Assembly (NCBI RefSeq): GCF_025685605.1
Contig: NZ_JAGTUT010000001.1
Span: 3,348,001-3,412,000, forward strand
Source of the DNA: Granulicella arctica
GTDB lineage: Bacteria; Acidobacteriota; Terriglobia; Terriglobales; Acidobacteriaceae
Direction: 5' to 3'
Length of the DNA stretch: 64,000 nucleotides
Shown here: positions 8,353 through 17,331 of the stretch, piece after piece
How positions within the stretch are numbered: position 1 is the first letter of the stretch
Layout: every line of letters starts with the position of its first letter
Notes under the pieces: generated by a model
Told to the model about the DNA's origin: nothing
Seen by the model: the letters and a program-made list of their open reading frames with translations, nothing else
Databases searched by the model: none
Position numbers and translations under genes: made by a program

Positions 8353-8883
8353 ATGGCAAAGGCTACAGTCGAGCAGCTTAAAGACGGCATTACAATCCTC
8401 ACCAATAAGGCGAACTTCGGTAAAGACTATAAAGCCATTCACAACGAAAATACATTCACGAAGGTTTATGGCGACTTGGGAGTATGGCTCGAGGATAAGA
8501 ATCTGGAGGCAACGGCAATCTTGGTCGCCCAGGTTATAAATCAGTACTTTGCTTCGAAGTTTGACTTTGGTCAACTTAAGAAGATCGGGACATTCTCTTG
8601 CGCTACCTTGACTCCTCTGGTTGTAGCGGCGCCTTTGACTGCAACGTACACCGATCTAAAGGCTACGTATGTGGTCGGTACATCTGACTACATCAAGGTT
8701 CGGGCGGAAGTGGCCAGGGTACTTGCCATCGACGACAAGACACATTCTGCTCATGGTTCAAACTTCAAGGGCACACAATCGTTGGAACAGATCATCACCA
8801 ATGTCTGCGCTCCTGTAAAGGGATTGGCGGAAATTGCCAGGATGAAAGGACTGGTTCGTTCGAACTACAAACTTAACTGGTAA
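8353..8883 (+). CDS. unknown 176-residue protein
   Basis: A soluble protein beginning MAKATVEQLKDG and ending SNYKLNW, with no signal peptide and no membrane segment. Predicted helices cover residues 5-70. A central segment around residues 83-115 is Thr/Ala/Val-rich, and a C-terminal part holds the only other Cys (NVCAPVKGL). A very strong ribosome-binding site (GAGGAGG) lies 11 bases upstream, and a dedicated terminator follows 10 bases after the stop. The gene is therefore a stand-alone unit, probably well expressed. I recognise no family. Confidence 0.8.
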   Translation: MAKATVEQLKDGITILTNKANFGKDYKAIHNENTFTKVYGDLGVWLEDKNLEATAILVAQVINQYFASKFDFGQLKKIGTFSCATLTPLVVAAPLTATYTDLKATYVVGTSDYIKVRAEVARVLAIDDKTHSAHGSNFKGTQSLEQIITNVCAPVKGLAEIARMKGLVRSNYKLNW

Positions 8884-8893
8884 CCGTGTGACG

Positions 8894-8937
8894 ACGGTAG
8901 CTGACTCTGCCCGCAACGGCGGTCGGCTACCGTTTTA
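8894..8937 (+). terminator. intrinsic terminator of the 176-aa protein gene
   Basis: ACGGTAGC (8894-8901) pairs with GCTACCGT (8926-8933), extended by GAC/GTC across a mismatch, followed by TTT. It overlaps the stop of the convergent YpdA-like gene. Confidence 0.7.
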
Positions 8938-9951
8938 CGCAGGTTGCGGAAGCGCAGCCAGCTTTTCAGTGAGGCTGTCGGCAATAAGCTTTCCGTGGAA
9001 GCGGCCGTTCTCGATGAAGATTTCGTTGGTGCGCTCTCCAGCAACGATTACTCCCGCAAGGTAGATGCCAGCCACGTTGCTTTCGAGGGTTGCAGGATCG
9101 CAGATAGGGCAGCGGTCATTTGCTTCGTCAAGCTTGACGCCGAGCCGCTCGATAAACTCGAAGTCGGGATGGTAGCCAGTGAGGGCGAAGACGAAGTCAT
9201 TGGGAATCGTCTTCTCGCCGTCAGGAGTGGCAAGGGTGACAGTGTCCTCGGTAATATTGGCAACGGTGCTTTTGAAGTACGCCTTGATCTCACCGTTGGC
9301 CACACGGTTGTTGATATCCGGCAGGATCCAATATTTGACATGACGATGCATCTCCGCTCCGCGATGGACGAGCGTCACGCGTGCGCCGTGGCGCCATAAG
9401 TCGAGTGCAGCGATAGCGGCTGAGTTCTTACCCCCGATGACGAGCACATTCAGGCCGAAGTAGGGGTGGGGCTCATGGTAGTAGTGCTTGACTTTGCTCA
9501 ACTCTTCGCCGGGAATAGCGAGATAGTTCGGCAGGTCATAGTAGCCAGTTGAAACAACGATCTTACGGGCACCGTGCTCGATACGCCGCCCAAAGCGGTC
9601 TTCTGTGTGGACGACAAACTCGCCGTCCGATCCAGCAACCGAAAGGACAGTCTCGTACTGGCGCACGTCGAGTGCGTAGTGCTCCGCAACCTTACGGTAG
9701 TACTCCAGAGCCTCGTTGCGATTGGGCTTCTGATTGGGGCTGGAGAAGGGCATATTGCCAATTTCCAGCAGCTCTGGCGTCGTGAAGAACGTCATGTGTG
9801 CCGGGTAGTGAAAAAGGGAGTTGCAGAGACATCCCTTATCGATGAGGACGACGGAGAAGCCGGCTCGCTGAGCATCGATCGCGCAGGCAAGGCCCGTCGG
9901 ACCAGCCCCAATGACCACAAGATCGTGAACGTTCGAAGCAGAAGCACCCAT
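8935..9951 (-). CDS. YpdA-like flavoprotein disulfide reductase (putative bacillithiol disulfide reductase)
   Basis: A 338-residue two-dinucleotide-binding-domain flavoprotein. The FAD motif is GAGPTG (about residues 15-20), followed by VLIDKGCLCNSLFHYP. The NADPH-binding motif VIGGKNSAAIAAL is in the middle and the C-terminal FAD motif is GIYLAGV. It lacks the CxxC of thioredoxin reductases and shows the YpdA-specific FHYP region. YpdA reduces bacillithiol disulfide with NADPH in the cytosol. No bsh biosynthesis gene is in the window, so the thiol substrate is inferred from the family only. Confidence 0.85.
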   Translation of the reverse strand: MGASASNVHDLVVIGAGPTGLACAIDAQRAGFSVVLIDKGCLCNSLFHYPAHMTFFTTPELLEIGNMPFSSPNQKPNRNEALEYYRKVAEHYALDVRQYETVLSVAGSDGEFVVHTEDRFGRRIEHGARKIVVSTGYYDLPNYLAIPGEELSKVKHYYHEPHPYFGLNVLVIGGKNSAAIAALDLWRHGARVTLVHRGAEMHRHVKYWILPDINNRVANGEIKAYFKSTVANITEDTVTLATPDGEKTIPNDFVFALTGYHPDFEFIERLGVKLDEANDRCPICDPATLESNVAGIYLAGVIVAGERTNEIFIENGRFHGKLIADSLTEKLAALPQPA

Positions 9952-10025
9952 GCAACCAGTTTACTTGATGCGGCTAACGGTGATTCCGTGCCAACGGGTA
10001 GCTGCAGGCAGTAGAGTTAAGGGCC

Positions 10026-12074
10026 ATGGGACAGGACGAAGACGGCAGACAGGCTACGAAGGCGGATTTTGAAGGCCTGCGGCTGAGAGTGGATCGGCTG
10101 GAGCTCGAGTTGGCTGAGCTGCGGCAGGAACGGGAGATGTATCCCGCTCCTCCTCCGCTACTCGACGTGGAGACCAGCCCAATTCCGGGACCGGTCGTGG
10201 TACCGGCACCGCCAAGCCTCCTAAGCGTTCCACCGCCGCCGAAGGCTTCGCTCGAAAATCGGCTCGGTTCGCAGGTCTTTAACAAGGTCGGGATCATTGC
10301 TCTGCTGATCGGGACGACGTGGTTTCTGAAGCTGGCCATCGACAATCACTGGATTGGGCCGGTGGGCCGCATCCTCATCGGGCTGATCGCCGGTGCAGGG
10401 ATCATCGCCTGGTCCGAGCGGTTTCGACGGCAGAGGGTTACCGCGTTTTCATACTCGCTGAAGGCTGTGGGAAGCGGCGTGCTGTACCTGTCGCTGTGGG
10501 CGGCGTTCCAGCTTTACCATCTGCTGCCGGCGCCGGCCGCCTTGGGAGCCATGATCCTCGTGACGGCATGGAACGCCTTCATGGCCTGGTCGCAGGACGC
10601 GGAGTTGCTTGCGGCCTATGCACTCATCGGCGGTTTTGCTACGCCAGGGCTGCTCTCGACTGGAGGCAACCACGAGGTCTTCCTATTTACGTACTTGCTG
10701 GCGATCGATCTTGCCACCGTACTGCTGATCAGGCTGAAGGGATGGCCACGGCTGCTGATCGGATCTTTTCCCGTGACGGTGGTGTACTTCATCGGCTGGT
10801 ACAGTGGGTTCTACAGAGCCGAAGATCTTGTTGTTACGGCGATATTTCTCGTGCTGTTCTGGCTAGCCTTCCTGAGCCCTTCGGTGGGCACGCTGAAGGA
10901 TCCAGTAAAGCTGCAGGGACCGCTGGAGGCTTATCTCAAGGGGATCTTCGTGCCGCTGGCGAACGCCGCGTTTATCGCGCTTGGCCTGTACTCGGTGCTA
11001 CAGGATGCGCATCATCATGCGTGGCTTCCGTGGCTGATGGTTATGCTGGCGGCTGCGTACCTGGGAGTCATGCGCTTCCCTCAGGGCCGACTTGCTTCAG
11101 CGATTCATCTGTCGCTGGCCATTGTGTTTCTCACGATCGCAGTGCCGCTCAAGGCCAGTGGCCATTGGATTACGGTAGCGTGGCTGGTCGAAGGCGTGGC
11201 TCTATTCTGGGTGGCGGCCCGGCTGGCGGCTTCAGCCGATGCTGCGGAGGAGTCATCACTCCGGGATGACACGGTCCTTCGATGGCTCGCGTCGGCTGCC
11301 CTCTTGCTCGGATTCATTGCTTTGTTTGTAGTGTCGTACTGGTTCAATCCGGCGATCCATCAGAGCTTTTTCAACCATGACTTTGCTACGGCGCTGATCG
11401 CTATAGCGGCCTTTGCCGTGGTCGCGTGGCTTGCCTGGCGTGAGCGTAGGGATGCTCTGCTGATCGTCGGTACGGCACTCCTCGCGATCGACCTTATCGC
11501 TGTACTGCTTTCTCTGCGGGAGATCGTCGTGTCGCGCTTCGATGGTGTCGCGCGGACCGCCTTCTTCAATGCAGATTTTGCCACAGCATTGGTTGGCGTG
11601 GCGGTTCTGGCTGGCGTAACGAACATCTCCCTGCGCCTCCTTCGATTGCAAGCTGCAGCCGTGTGGCGGCAGCTCGCAGGAGGCTCAATCATCGCGCTCA
11701 ATCTGGTAACGATTCTCTCGTGCGTGCGGGAGATTGGCTCGTTCTGGATCTATAGTGCGAAGAATCCAAGTGACGGTCTGAAGCAGGCGTTGGCTGTCTC
11801 TGCATTCCTGATGGTCTATGGCGCGATGCTGCTCGCCGTCGGCTTCTGGAAGAGGACGGCCTTCATTCGTTGGCAGGGTTTGATCCTGCTGGTATTCACC
11901 ATCGCGAAGACATTTCTGTATGACATGAGCAGCCTGAGCCAGGGCTACCGAGTCGTCAGTTTTCTGGGGCTTGGTGCGCTGCTGATGGCGGTCAGCTTCG
12001 CCTATCAGAAGGACTGGCTCAGCCTGCGCGAGTCCGCTTCAAGCTCTCCTGCGCCCATCGCGGAGGACAAATGA
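10026..12074 (+). CDS. DUF2339 multi-pass membrane protein
   Basis: A 682-residue protein. A short N-terminal coiled coil (LRLRVDRLELELAELRQ, about residues 16-35) and a Pro-rich linker come first. A family-typical LENRLGSQVFNKVGIIALLIGTTWFL... block then opens roughly 18-20 membrane segments. DUF2339 proteins are inner-membrane proteins of unknown function, commonly next to a DUF3999 gene, as here. Its stop overlaps the next ATG (ATGA), so the pair is translationally coupled. The start at 10026 follows AAGGG. Confidence 0.88.
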   Translation: MGQDEDGRQATKADFEGLRLRVDRLELELAELRQEREMYPAPPPLLDVETSPIPGPVVVPAPPSLLSVPPPPKASLENRLGSQVFNKVGIIALLIGTTWFLKLAIDNHWIGPVGRILIGLIAGAGIIAWSERFRRQRVTAFSYSLKAVGSGVLYLSLWAAFQLYHLLPAPAALGAMILVTAWNAFMAWSQDAELLAAYALIGGFATPGLLSTGGNHEVFLFTYLLAIDLATVLLIRLKGWPRLLIGSFPVTVVYFIGWYSGFYRAEDLVVTAIFLVLFWLAFLSPSVGTLKDPVKLQGPLEAYLKGIFVPLANAAFIALGLYSVLQDAHHHAWLPWLMVMLAAAYLGVMRFPQGRLASAIHLSLAIVFLTIAVPLKASGHWITVAWLVEGVALFWVAARLAASADAAEESSLRDDTVLRWLASAALLLGFIALFVVSYWFNPAIHQSFFNHDFATALIAIAAFAVVAWLAWRERRDALLIVGTALLAIDLIAVLLSLREIVVSRFDGVARTAFFNADFATALVGVAVLAGVTNISLRLLRLQAAAVWRQLAGGSIIALNLVTILSCVREIGSFWIYSAKNPSDGLKQALAVSAFLMVYGAMLLAVGFWKRTAFIRWQGLILLVFTIAKTFLYDMSSLSQGYRVVSFLGLGALLMAVSFAYQKDWLSLRESASSSPAPIAEDK

Positions 12075-13369
12075 AAGCGCTTCTGTTTGCGATCCTTCTC
12101 TGGCAGGTTGTGGAGAGTGTGGAAGCTCCGGCACCCGATCAACGATATTTCAAGTATCGGCGGCCAATCACGATACCGGTCAGGCCCTCCGCGACAGGTA
12201 GTCCCGGTCAGGCCTGCGCGACGCTTGATGGCGAGGTGTATGCCCATGGTGCGCCGTCGCTCAAGGATCTTCGGCTGTACGTGGGTGCACGCGAAGCGCC
12301 CTATGCTGTGACGCTCAGCGAATCGATCGAGTCTGAGAACCAGTCAGCGACTGTGCTCAATCTCGGCCTGCGCGGGAAGAAGATCAGCTTTGATCTTGCC
12401 ATGCCGGATCGCCCGTACACCGACGTGACGCTCAACCTTGATGCACACAACTTCATCGCTGCTGCCGAAGTCTCAGGAACGAACCATCCGGGCGAAACGC
12501 CGACCCGGCTCGGAACGTTTACGCTCTTTGATCTGACGGCGCAGCGCCTCTCCCGAAGCACGACGCTGCATCTTCAGGAGTCCCGTTTTTCGACGCTTCA
12601 TATTGAACTGAGCGTCTCGAGTGTCGCGGGAGGAGAGGCGAATGTCCCCGGTCCATCGATGGTTACGGGAGCCGCTGTGCCGCCAAGTCGCGAGGCCCAG
12701 ACTGTCTACACGGCGGTTGCGACCTCCGGGGTAATTTCACAGAAGGCGCACCAGACCATCGCCAGCTTTCGGCTGCCGGCGCATGTTCCGATGGAGCGGG
12801 TTTCATTCGCGCTTTCCCCGATTTTTACCGGGAACTTCAGCAGGGATGTGCGGATCACCGCGCACGCTGAGGGGACGGCCGAATCTGCGTCCGAAACGCT
12901 GGCCGGGAGTATTCTGCGCGTTCATCTAGAGCAGGCGGGACGCGAGATTCGGCAACAGGAGCTTAGTGTTCCGGCTACGCTTGGGGCGAATCTTCAGAAG
13001 AATGCGCTTGTCGAGGTTACGGTCGAAAATGGAGATGATGCGCCGCTTCCGATCAGCTCCGTCAGTCTCGAGATGCGGCAGCGGCGGCTGTGTTTCAACC
13101 AACCCGCGACAAATGATCTCGCCCTCTTTTATGGGGACGCGGTCCTCGAAGCGCCCGTCTACGACTTCGCTCGTTTACTCTCTCTGGCGAGTGCGATGGC
13201 ACCTGCAGAGCTCGGTGCCGAGCACCAGAACCCAGCGTACATCCCACGGCCTGAAAGGGAGCGTTCGCTAACGGAGCGTCATCCTGAGCTGCTCTGGATC
13301 GTGCTGCTGGCGGTGGTCTGCATCCTCGCGGTGGTGGCGACTCACTCAGCAAAGAGGATGCCGAAGTAG
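12071..13369 (+). CDS. DUF3999 family exported membrane protein
   Basis: A 432-residue protein with an N-terminal signal sequence and the YFKYRRPITIP motif shortly after. The large periplasmic, beta-rich region is typical of DUF3999, and a single C-terminal membrane anchor (about LLWIVLLAVVCILAVVAT) precedes a short basic tail. It overlaps the DUF2339 gene by 4 bases, so the two probably act together at the inner membrane or periplasm. Function unknown in the family. It ends 9 bases before the convergent ftsK stop. Confidence 0.85.
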   Translation: MKALLFAILLWQVVESVEAPAPDQRYFKYRRPITIPVRPSATGSPGQACATLDGEVYAHGAPSLKDLRLYVGAREAPYAVTLSESIESENQSATVLNLGLRGKKISFDLAMPDRPYTDVTLNLDAHNFIAAAEVSGTNHPGETPTRLGTFTLFDLTAQRLSRSTTLHLQESRFSTLHIELSVSSVAGGEANVPGPSMVTGAAVPPSREAQTVYTAVATSGVISQKAHQTIASFRLPAHVPMERVSFALSPIFTGNFSRDVRITAHAEGTAESASETLAGSILRVHLEQAGREIRQQELSVPATLGANLQKNALVEVTVENGDDAPLPISSVSLEMRQRRLCFNQPATNDLALFYGDAVLEAPVYDFARLLSLASAMAPAELGAEHQNPAYIPRPERERSLTERHPELLWIVLLAVVCILAVVATHSAKRMPK

Positions 13370-13378
13370 CAAGCCTTC

Positions 13379-16078
13379 TTACCGGATGACCTCGTCCACT
13401 TCGGCGACCCAGTTGGGCGACTTGAGGATCTCGCGAGGCTTTGATCCATCGGCGGGACCTACCAGGCCGTCGTTGTACATCATGTCGATCAGGTGAGCGG
13501 CGCGGCCATAGCCGATGCGCAGGCGGCGCTGGAGAAGGGAGGTGCTTGCCTTCCCGAACTCGAAGACCAGCCGAACGGCATCGTCGTAGAGATCGTCATG
13601 ATCGCCGGTATCGCCGCCATCGCCATCTTTGCCGGTGCCGGCGTCTTCTTTGGGCCCTTCAAGGAAGCCGTGGACGTACTCGGCCTCGCCCTGCGCCTTC
13701 CAGAAGGCGGTGACGGCGGAGATCTCTTTTTCCGTAACGAAAGGAGCATGGACGCGCTGAACACGGCTGGTGCCCGGTGGCAGGTAGAGCATGTCGCCGC
13801 GGCCGAGCAGGCTCTCTGCGCCGTTCGAGTCGATGATGGTGCGGGAGTCGACCTTGGTGGCGAGGCGGAAGCTCATGCGTGTTGGAACGTTCGCCTTGAT
13901 AAGGCCGGTGATGACATCGACCGAAGGGCGTTGCGTGGCGAGGACGAGGTGGATGCCGACGGCGCGAGCCATCTGGGCCAGGCGGGTGATGGACTCTTCA
14001 ACGTTTGAGCGGTCGAGCATCATCAGGTCGGCTAGCTCGTCGATGATGATGATGATGTAGGGCAGCGGCTCCTGCTGGACGTCTTCGAAGAGATATTCGC
14101 TGCCATGATCGAAGAGCTTGTTGAACTGGTCGATATTGCGGACATGGTTGGCGGCGAGCAGCTTGAGGCGGCGTTCCATCTCGCGTACCGCGTTGCGCAG
14201 AGCGTTTGCAGCCAATTTCGCTTCGGTGATGATAGGCGTAAAGAGGTGCGGGATTCCCTCGTACATGCCGAGTTCAACGCGCTTTGGATCGACGAGGATC
14301 ATGCGGACCTGCTCAGGCGTACTCTTGAACAGCACGCTCATGATCATGGCGTTGATCGCGACCGATTTACCTGAGCCGGTGGAACCGGCGATCAGAACGT
14401 GCGGCATGGCAGCGAGGTCGGCGGTAACGATGCGGCCATTGATGTCCTTGCCAAGAGCGATAGCGAGCTTGGACTTCGACTGGGCAAAGCTCTCACACTC
14501 GACGACATCGCGCAGCCAAATGGTCTCGCGCTCGGCGTTCGGCACCTGGATACCGACGGTGCTCTTGCCTGCCATGCGCTCGATCAGGATGGATTCTGCA
14601 GCCATCGCGAGGCAGAGATCGTCGGCGAGGCCGGTGATGCGCGCGACCTTTACCCCTGCGTCCGGCTTGAACTCGAATGTCGTGACTACCGGGCCGGGAT
14701 TGATCTGTGTGACCTGTCCGTCCACATCGAACTCGGCGCACTTTTCGACGAGGATGCGGGCCTCTTCGCGAAGCTCATCTTCGCGGACGATTGCCTGTTC
14801 TTCGCTGCGGTAGAGAAGTGACGAGGGCGGCAGTTTGTAGCCGCGCACACTCTTGGGGACGATCGTCACGGGGTGAGCGTCAGCGTCGGCTCGCTTGCCG
14901 AAAGAGATTCCCTGTGGCGTAGACTGGGCGGCTGGCGGCAGCGGCATTGGTTCGACTAGACGAGGCCTCATCTCCCGTACAGGAGTGCGGACCGGCAACG
15001 GTTCTGGCAGGCTCATCAGATCGTTTGCGTCGTGATCTTCGAATGCGGTAAATGGCGGCGTGGTGCCAATCTTTCCGTCCCATTCGCCGGCCGGAGCCGA
15101 GGCGCGCGCCAGTTCCTCAGCGAACGGTGCAGCCGCAGCCGTTGCCTTGCTGAACGGAGTGACCGGAGGAGCATCGACCAGGGTGCGAGGCATCGCTTGC
15201 CACATGGAAGAGGCAGGAATCTCAGCAGCGACCTGCTCGTTCCGGCTATCCACGAAAGCTTCCTTCCTGCGCTTGCCCCACCATCCAAAGAAGCCGCCAA
15301 GCAGGGTTTCGCTTGCAGGCGCAGCAATCGGCTCAGGGGCGTTGAGATCGCCAGCCAGGCGAGAAGAGAGTGCCTGCTTCTCACGCTCGCGCCGGGCCCT
15401 TGCTTCCATGCGCTCCCGCTTGCTCTCGAAGACGTCCATTTGCTCGACGGCTTGGTGGCGATTGCGCCGAGCGCGCCAACCAACCCAGCGATCATGCAGA
15501 TTCTGGAGAAAGGAGAAGCGGACTGTCGCCCATTCCCGCGCCGTGCTGAAGGTAAAGGTCGTTGCCAGGTAAAGCGAGACGGCAACCAACGAGCCGAGCA
15601 CGATACATGCGCCCGGAAGATTGAGGAAGTGCACCATGCCGTCGGCAAGCAGACGCCCGGTAGCTCCTTCGATTGGCAAGGCTTTGCGCCATAGTAGGTG
15701 TCCGGGGAGCAGACCGATCGCTGCCGGTCCAAAGACGATCCACATGCCCAGGCCGATGCTGCGTGTGACAGGCGAGCCTGCCGGGCGTGAACGTAGCCAG
15801 CAATAGCCTACGCGTCCGAGCACGATCGGGAGGAAGAGTGCTGCCACGCCGATCAACTGCAGCAGTGCATCAGCAATGTAGGCGCCAACGATCCCGGTCC
15901 AATTGTGCGCTGGGCGGCCGGTTGCGTATCCACCCACGGTGTTGAGCGACGGGTCAGTCGGAGTATAGGTGACGAGCGCGAGAAGGAGGAGGCCTGCACT
16001 CACCAGCACTGCCAGACCGATCATCTCGTTCAGTCGGCGATGACGTGTTGGCGTAGCGACGGGTCGGAGTGTCTTCAT
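13379..16078 (-). CDS. ftsK: DNA translocase FtsK/SpoIIIE
   Basis: About 899 residues from the preferred ATG at 16078. In-frame starts exist upstream at 16096 (ATG) and 16183 (TTG), without clear ribosome-binding sites. Order: four or five N-terminal membrane segments, a Pro/Ala-rich linker, then the motor with Walker A GSTGSGKS, Walker B IIIIIDELADLMM and the LATQRPSVDVITG segment. A C-terminal winged-helix gamma domain follows (ASTSLLQRRLRIGYGRAAHLIDMM) that reads KOPS DNA sites. It pumps chromosomal DNA through the septum and activates XerCD at dif. The linker is short compared with E. coli FtsK, nearer SpoIIIE size. Confidence 0.93.
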   Translation of the reverse strand: MKTLRPVATPTRHRRLNEMIGLAVLVSAGLLLLALVTYTPTDPSLNTVGGYATGRPAHNWTGIVGAYIADALLQLIGVAALFLPIVLGRVGYCWLRSRPAGSPVTRSIGLGMWIVFGPAAIGLLPGHLLWRKALPIEGATGRLLADGMVHFLNLPGACIVLGSLVAVSLYLATTFTFSTAREWATVRFSFLQNLHDRWVGWRARRNRHQAVEQMDVFESKRERMEARARREREKQALSSRLAGDLNAPEPIAAPASETLLGGFFGWWGKRRKEAFVDSRNEQVAAEIPASSMWQAMPRTLVDAPPVTPFSKATAAAAPFAEELARASAPAGEWDGKIGTTPPFTAFEDHDANDLMSLPEPLPVRTPVREMRPRLVEPMPLPPAAQSTPQGISFGKRADADAHPVTIVPKSVRGYKLPPSSLLYRSEEQAIVREDELREEARILVEKCAEFDVDGQVTQINPGPVVTTFEFKPDAGVKVARITGLADDLCLAMAAESILIERMAGKSTVGIQVPNAERETIWLRDVVECESFAQSKSKLAIALGKDINGRIVTADLAAMPHVLIAGSTGSGKSVAINAMIMSVLFKSTPEQVRMILVDPKRVELGMYEGIPHLFTPIITEAKLAANALRNAVREMERRLKLLAANHVRNIDQFNKLFDHGSEYLFEDVQQEPLPYIIIIIDELADLMMLDRSNVEESITRLAQMARAVGIHLVLATQRPSVDVITGLIKANVPTRMSFRLATKVDSRTIIDSNGAESLLGRGDMLYLPPGTSRVQRVHAPFVTEKEISAVTAFWKAQGEAEYVHGFLEGPKEDAGTGKDGDGGDTGDHDDLYDDAVRLVFEFGKASTSLLQRRLRIGYGRAAHLIDMMYNDGLVGPADGSKPREILKSPNWVAEVDEVIR

Positions 16079-16442
16079 AGGGTACGCGGAACCTCGCATC
16101 ATCTCTGGTACTGCCCTGTCATGCAGCTCAGAGAACAGCTCTCCTTGCGGCGCACCATCAGAGCATCTCCGATTATCTGCCAATGAGCGAGCCGGGAGGG
16201 AAGCAAGCGAGCGCTGGAATCAGGATGCAAACTCCCATGCAAACCCCTATGGAACTCCGGCATCTATCTTTTGAGACTTGGTTAGTGACTGGCGACAGCA
16301 CACGACCACTAACATGTGGCAGGGCAGGGGAGCGGGATTTTCGCGATTTCTCTCGCTTGTCATCGGCGCAGGAGAATCGCCGACAGCCGATGGACCAGTT
16401 TCTGCCACATACATTTAAAGATCAGGAACACGAGGGCTTCTT
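16079..16442. other. intergenic region between ftsK and the DUF2383-type gene
   Basis: About 364 bases, or 260 if ftsK starts at 16183. It should carry divergent promoters. CAAACTCCCATG/CAAACCCCTATG form a short imperfect direct repeat near 16228-16250. A plus-strand ORF at 16183-16485 has no coding character. Confidence 0.4.
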
Positions 16443-16907
16443 ATGGCAACGGACGAGAGCAAGAACTCTGAAATGGAAAAGGTAGTACGCAACCTCATCA
16501 ACACGCTTCAGGACAGCCAGAAGGGCTTCGCAGATATCGGCGAGCACCTCAAGGACGAGACCCTCAAGCGCTACTTCTTGGCTGAATCCCTCAAGCGCGC
16601 CAACTTTCGCGGCGAGCTGGAAAATGAGCTTCACCGTCACGGTGTCGCTGACGTTCACGAGACAGGCACAGCTAGCGGTGCCGTTCACCGCGTCTGGGGC
16701 GACTTGAAGGCGAAGCTTGGTGGAGGCGACCACACGCTGCTCGAGACAGCCGAACAGGGTGAGGATGTAGCCAAGAAAGCTTATGCAGATGCACTCCAGC
16801 AGGAGTTGCCTCTCCCGCTTCACCAGTTACTCAGCGAGCAGCAGGCACATGTGCTCACCTCGCATGACTACGTTCGCGATCATCGCGACGCGCTCGCCAG
16901 TAAGTAG
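16443..16907 (+). CDS. PA2169-type four-helix-bundle stress protein (DUF2383)
   Basis: A 154-residue all-helical protein. The phrases VVRNLINTLQDSQKGFADIGEHLKD, FRGELENELHRHG and GAVHRVWGDLKAKLGG follow the ferritin-like DUF2383 / PA2169 pattern. These proteins are found in many soil bacteria and are often stress-induced, with no defined reaction. The ATG at 16443 is in frame with the family N-terminus. A strong terminator follows, so the gene is probably monocistronic. Confidence 0.85.
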   Translation: MATDESKNSEMEKVVRNLINTLQDSQKGFADIGEHLKDETLKRYFLAESLKRANFRGELENELHRHGVADVHETGTASGAVHRVWGDLKAKLGGGDHTLLETAEQGEDVAKKAYADALQQELPLPLHQLLSEQQAHVLTSHDYVRDHRDALASK

Positions 16908-16925
16908 TCCTTCAATTCTAGAAGC

Positions 16926-16960
16926 GAATGGCCCGGCATCTGCCGGGCCATTCTCTTTTC
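16926..16960 (+). terminator. intrinsic terminator after the DUF2383-type gene
   Basis: GAATGGCCCGGCA pairs with TGCCGGGCCATTC (13 perfect pairs, 2-base gap) followed by TCTTTT. Confidence 0.85.
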
Positions 16961-16974
16961 AAACAGGAGCCGTA

Positions 16975-17331
16975 ATGATTGCACGCACGGTCCTCGCCCT
17001 ACTCTTCGTGGCTGCGGGAGGTCTTCACTTCCTGATTCCGCGTACCTATCTCAAGATCATGCCACCTTACCTGCCATCGCACCTAACGCTTATCTACGTT
17101 AGTGGAGTGGCAGAGATTCTTGGCGGTATCGGCCTCATGGTTTCGCAGGTGCGTCACGGAGCGGCGTGGGGACTGGTTGCTCTACTCATAGCAGTGATGC
17201 CTGCCAACATCTACATGGCGACAGCTCATATCGCTGCTCCGGGCATTATGGGCGAGAGTTGGGCGCAATGGCTGCGACTCCCGCTTCAACTTCCGCTGAT
17301 CTACTGGGCGTGGCTTTACACTCGCGGTTAG
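16975..17331 (+). CDS. DoxX-family small membrane protein
   Basis: A 118-residue protein with four membrane segments and the DoxX-like pattern VLALLFVAAGGLHFLIPRTYLKIMPPYLP...SGVAEILGGIGLM. The ATG at 16975 follows CAGGAG. A longer in-frame ORF beginning at 16783 would overlap the previous gene and pass through its terminator. DoxX-like proteins are inner-membrane proteins, some linked to thiosulfate oxidation or oxidative stress. The substrate here is unknown. Its stop overlaps the uppP stop by 4 bases in convergent orientation. Confidence 0.85.
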   Translation: MIARTVLALLFVAAGGLHFLIPRTYLKIMPPYLPSHLTLIYVSGVAEILGGIGLMVSQVRHGAAWGLVALLIAVMPANIYMATAHIAAPGIMGESWAQWLRLPLQLPLIYWAWLYTRG

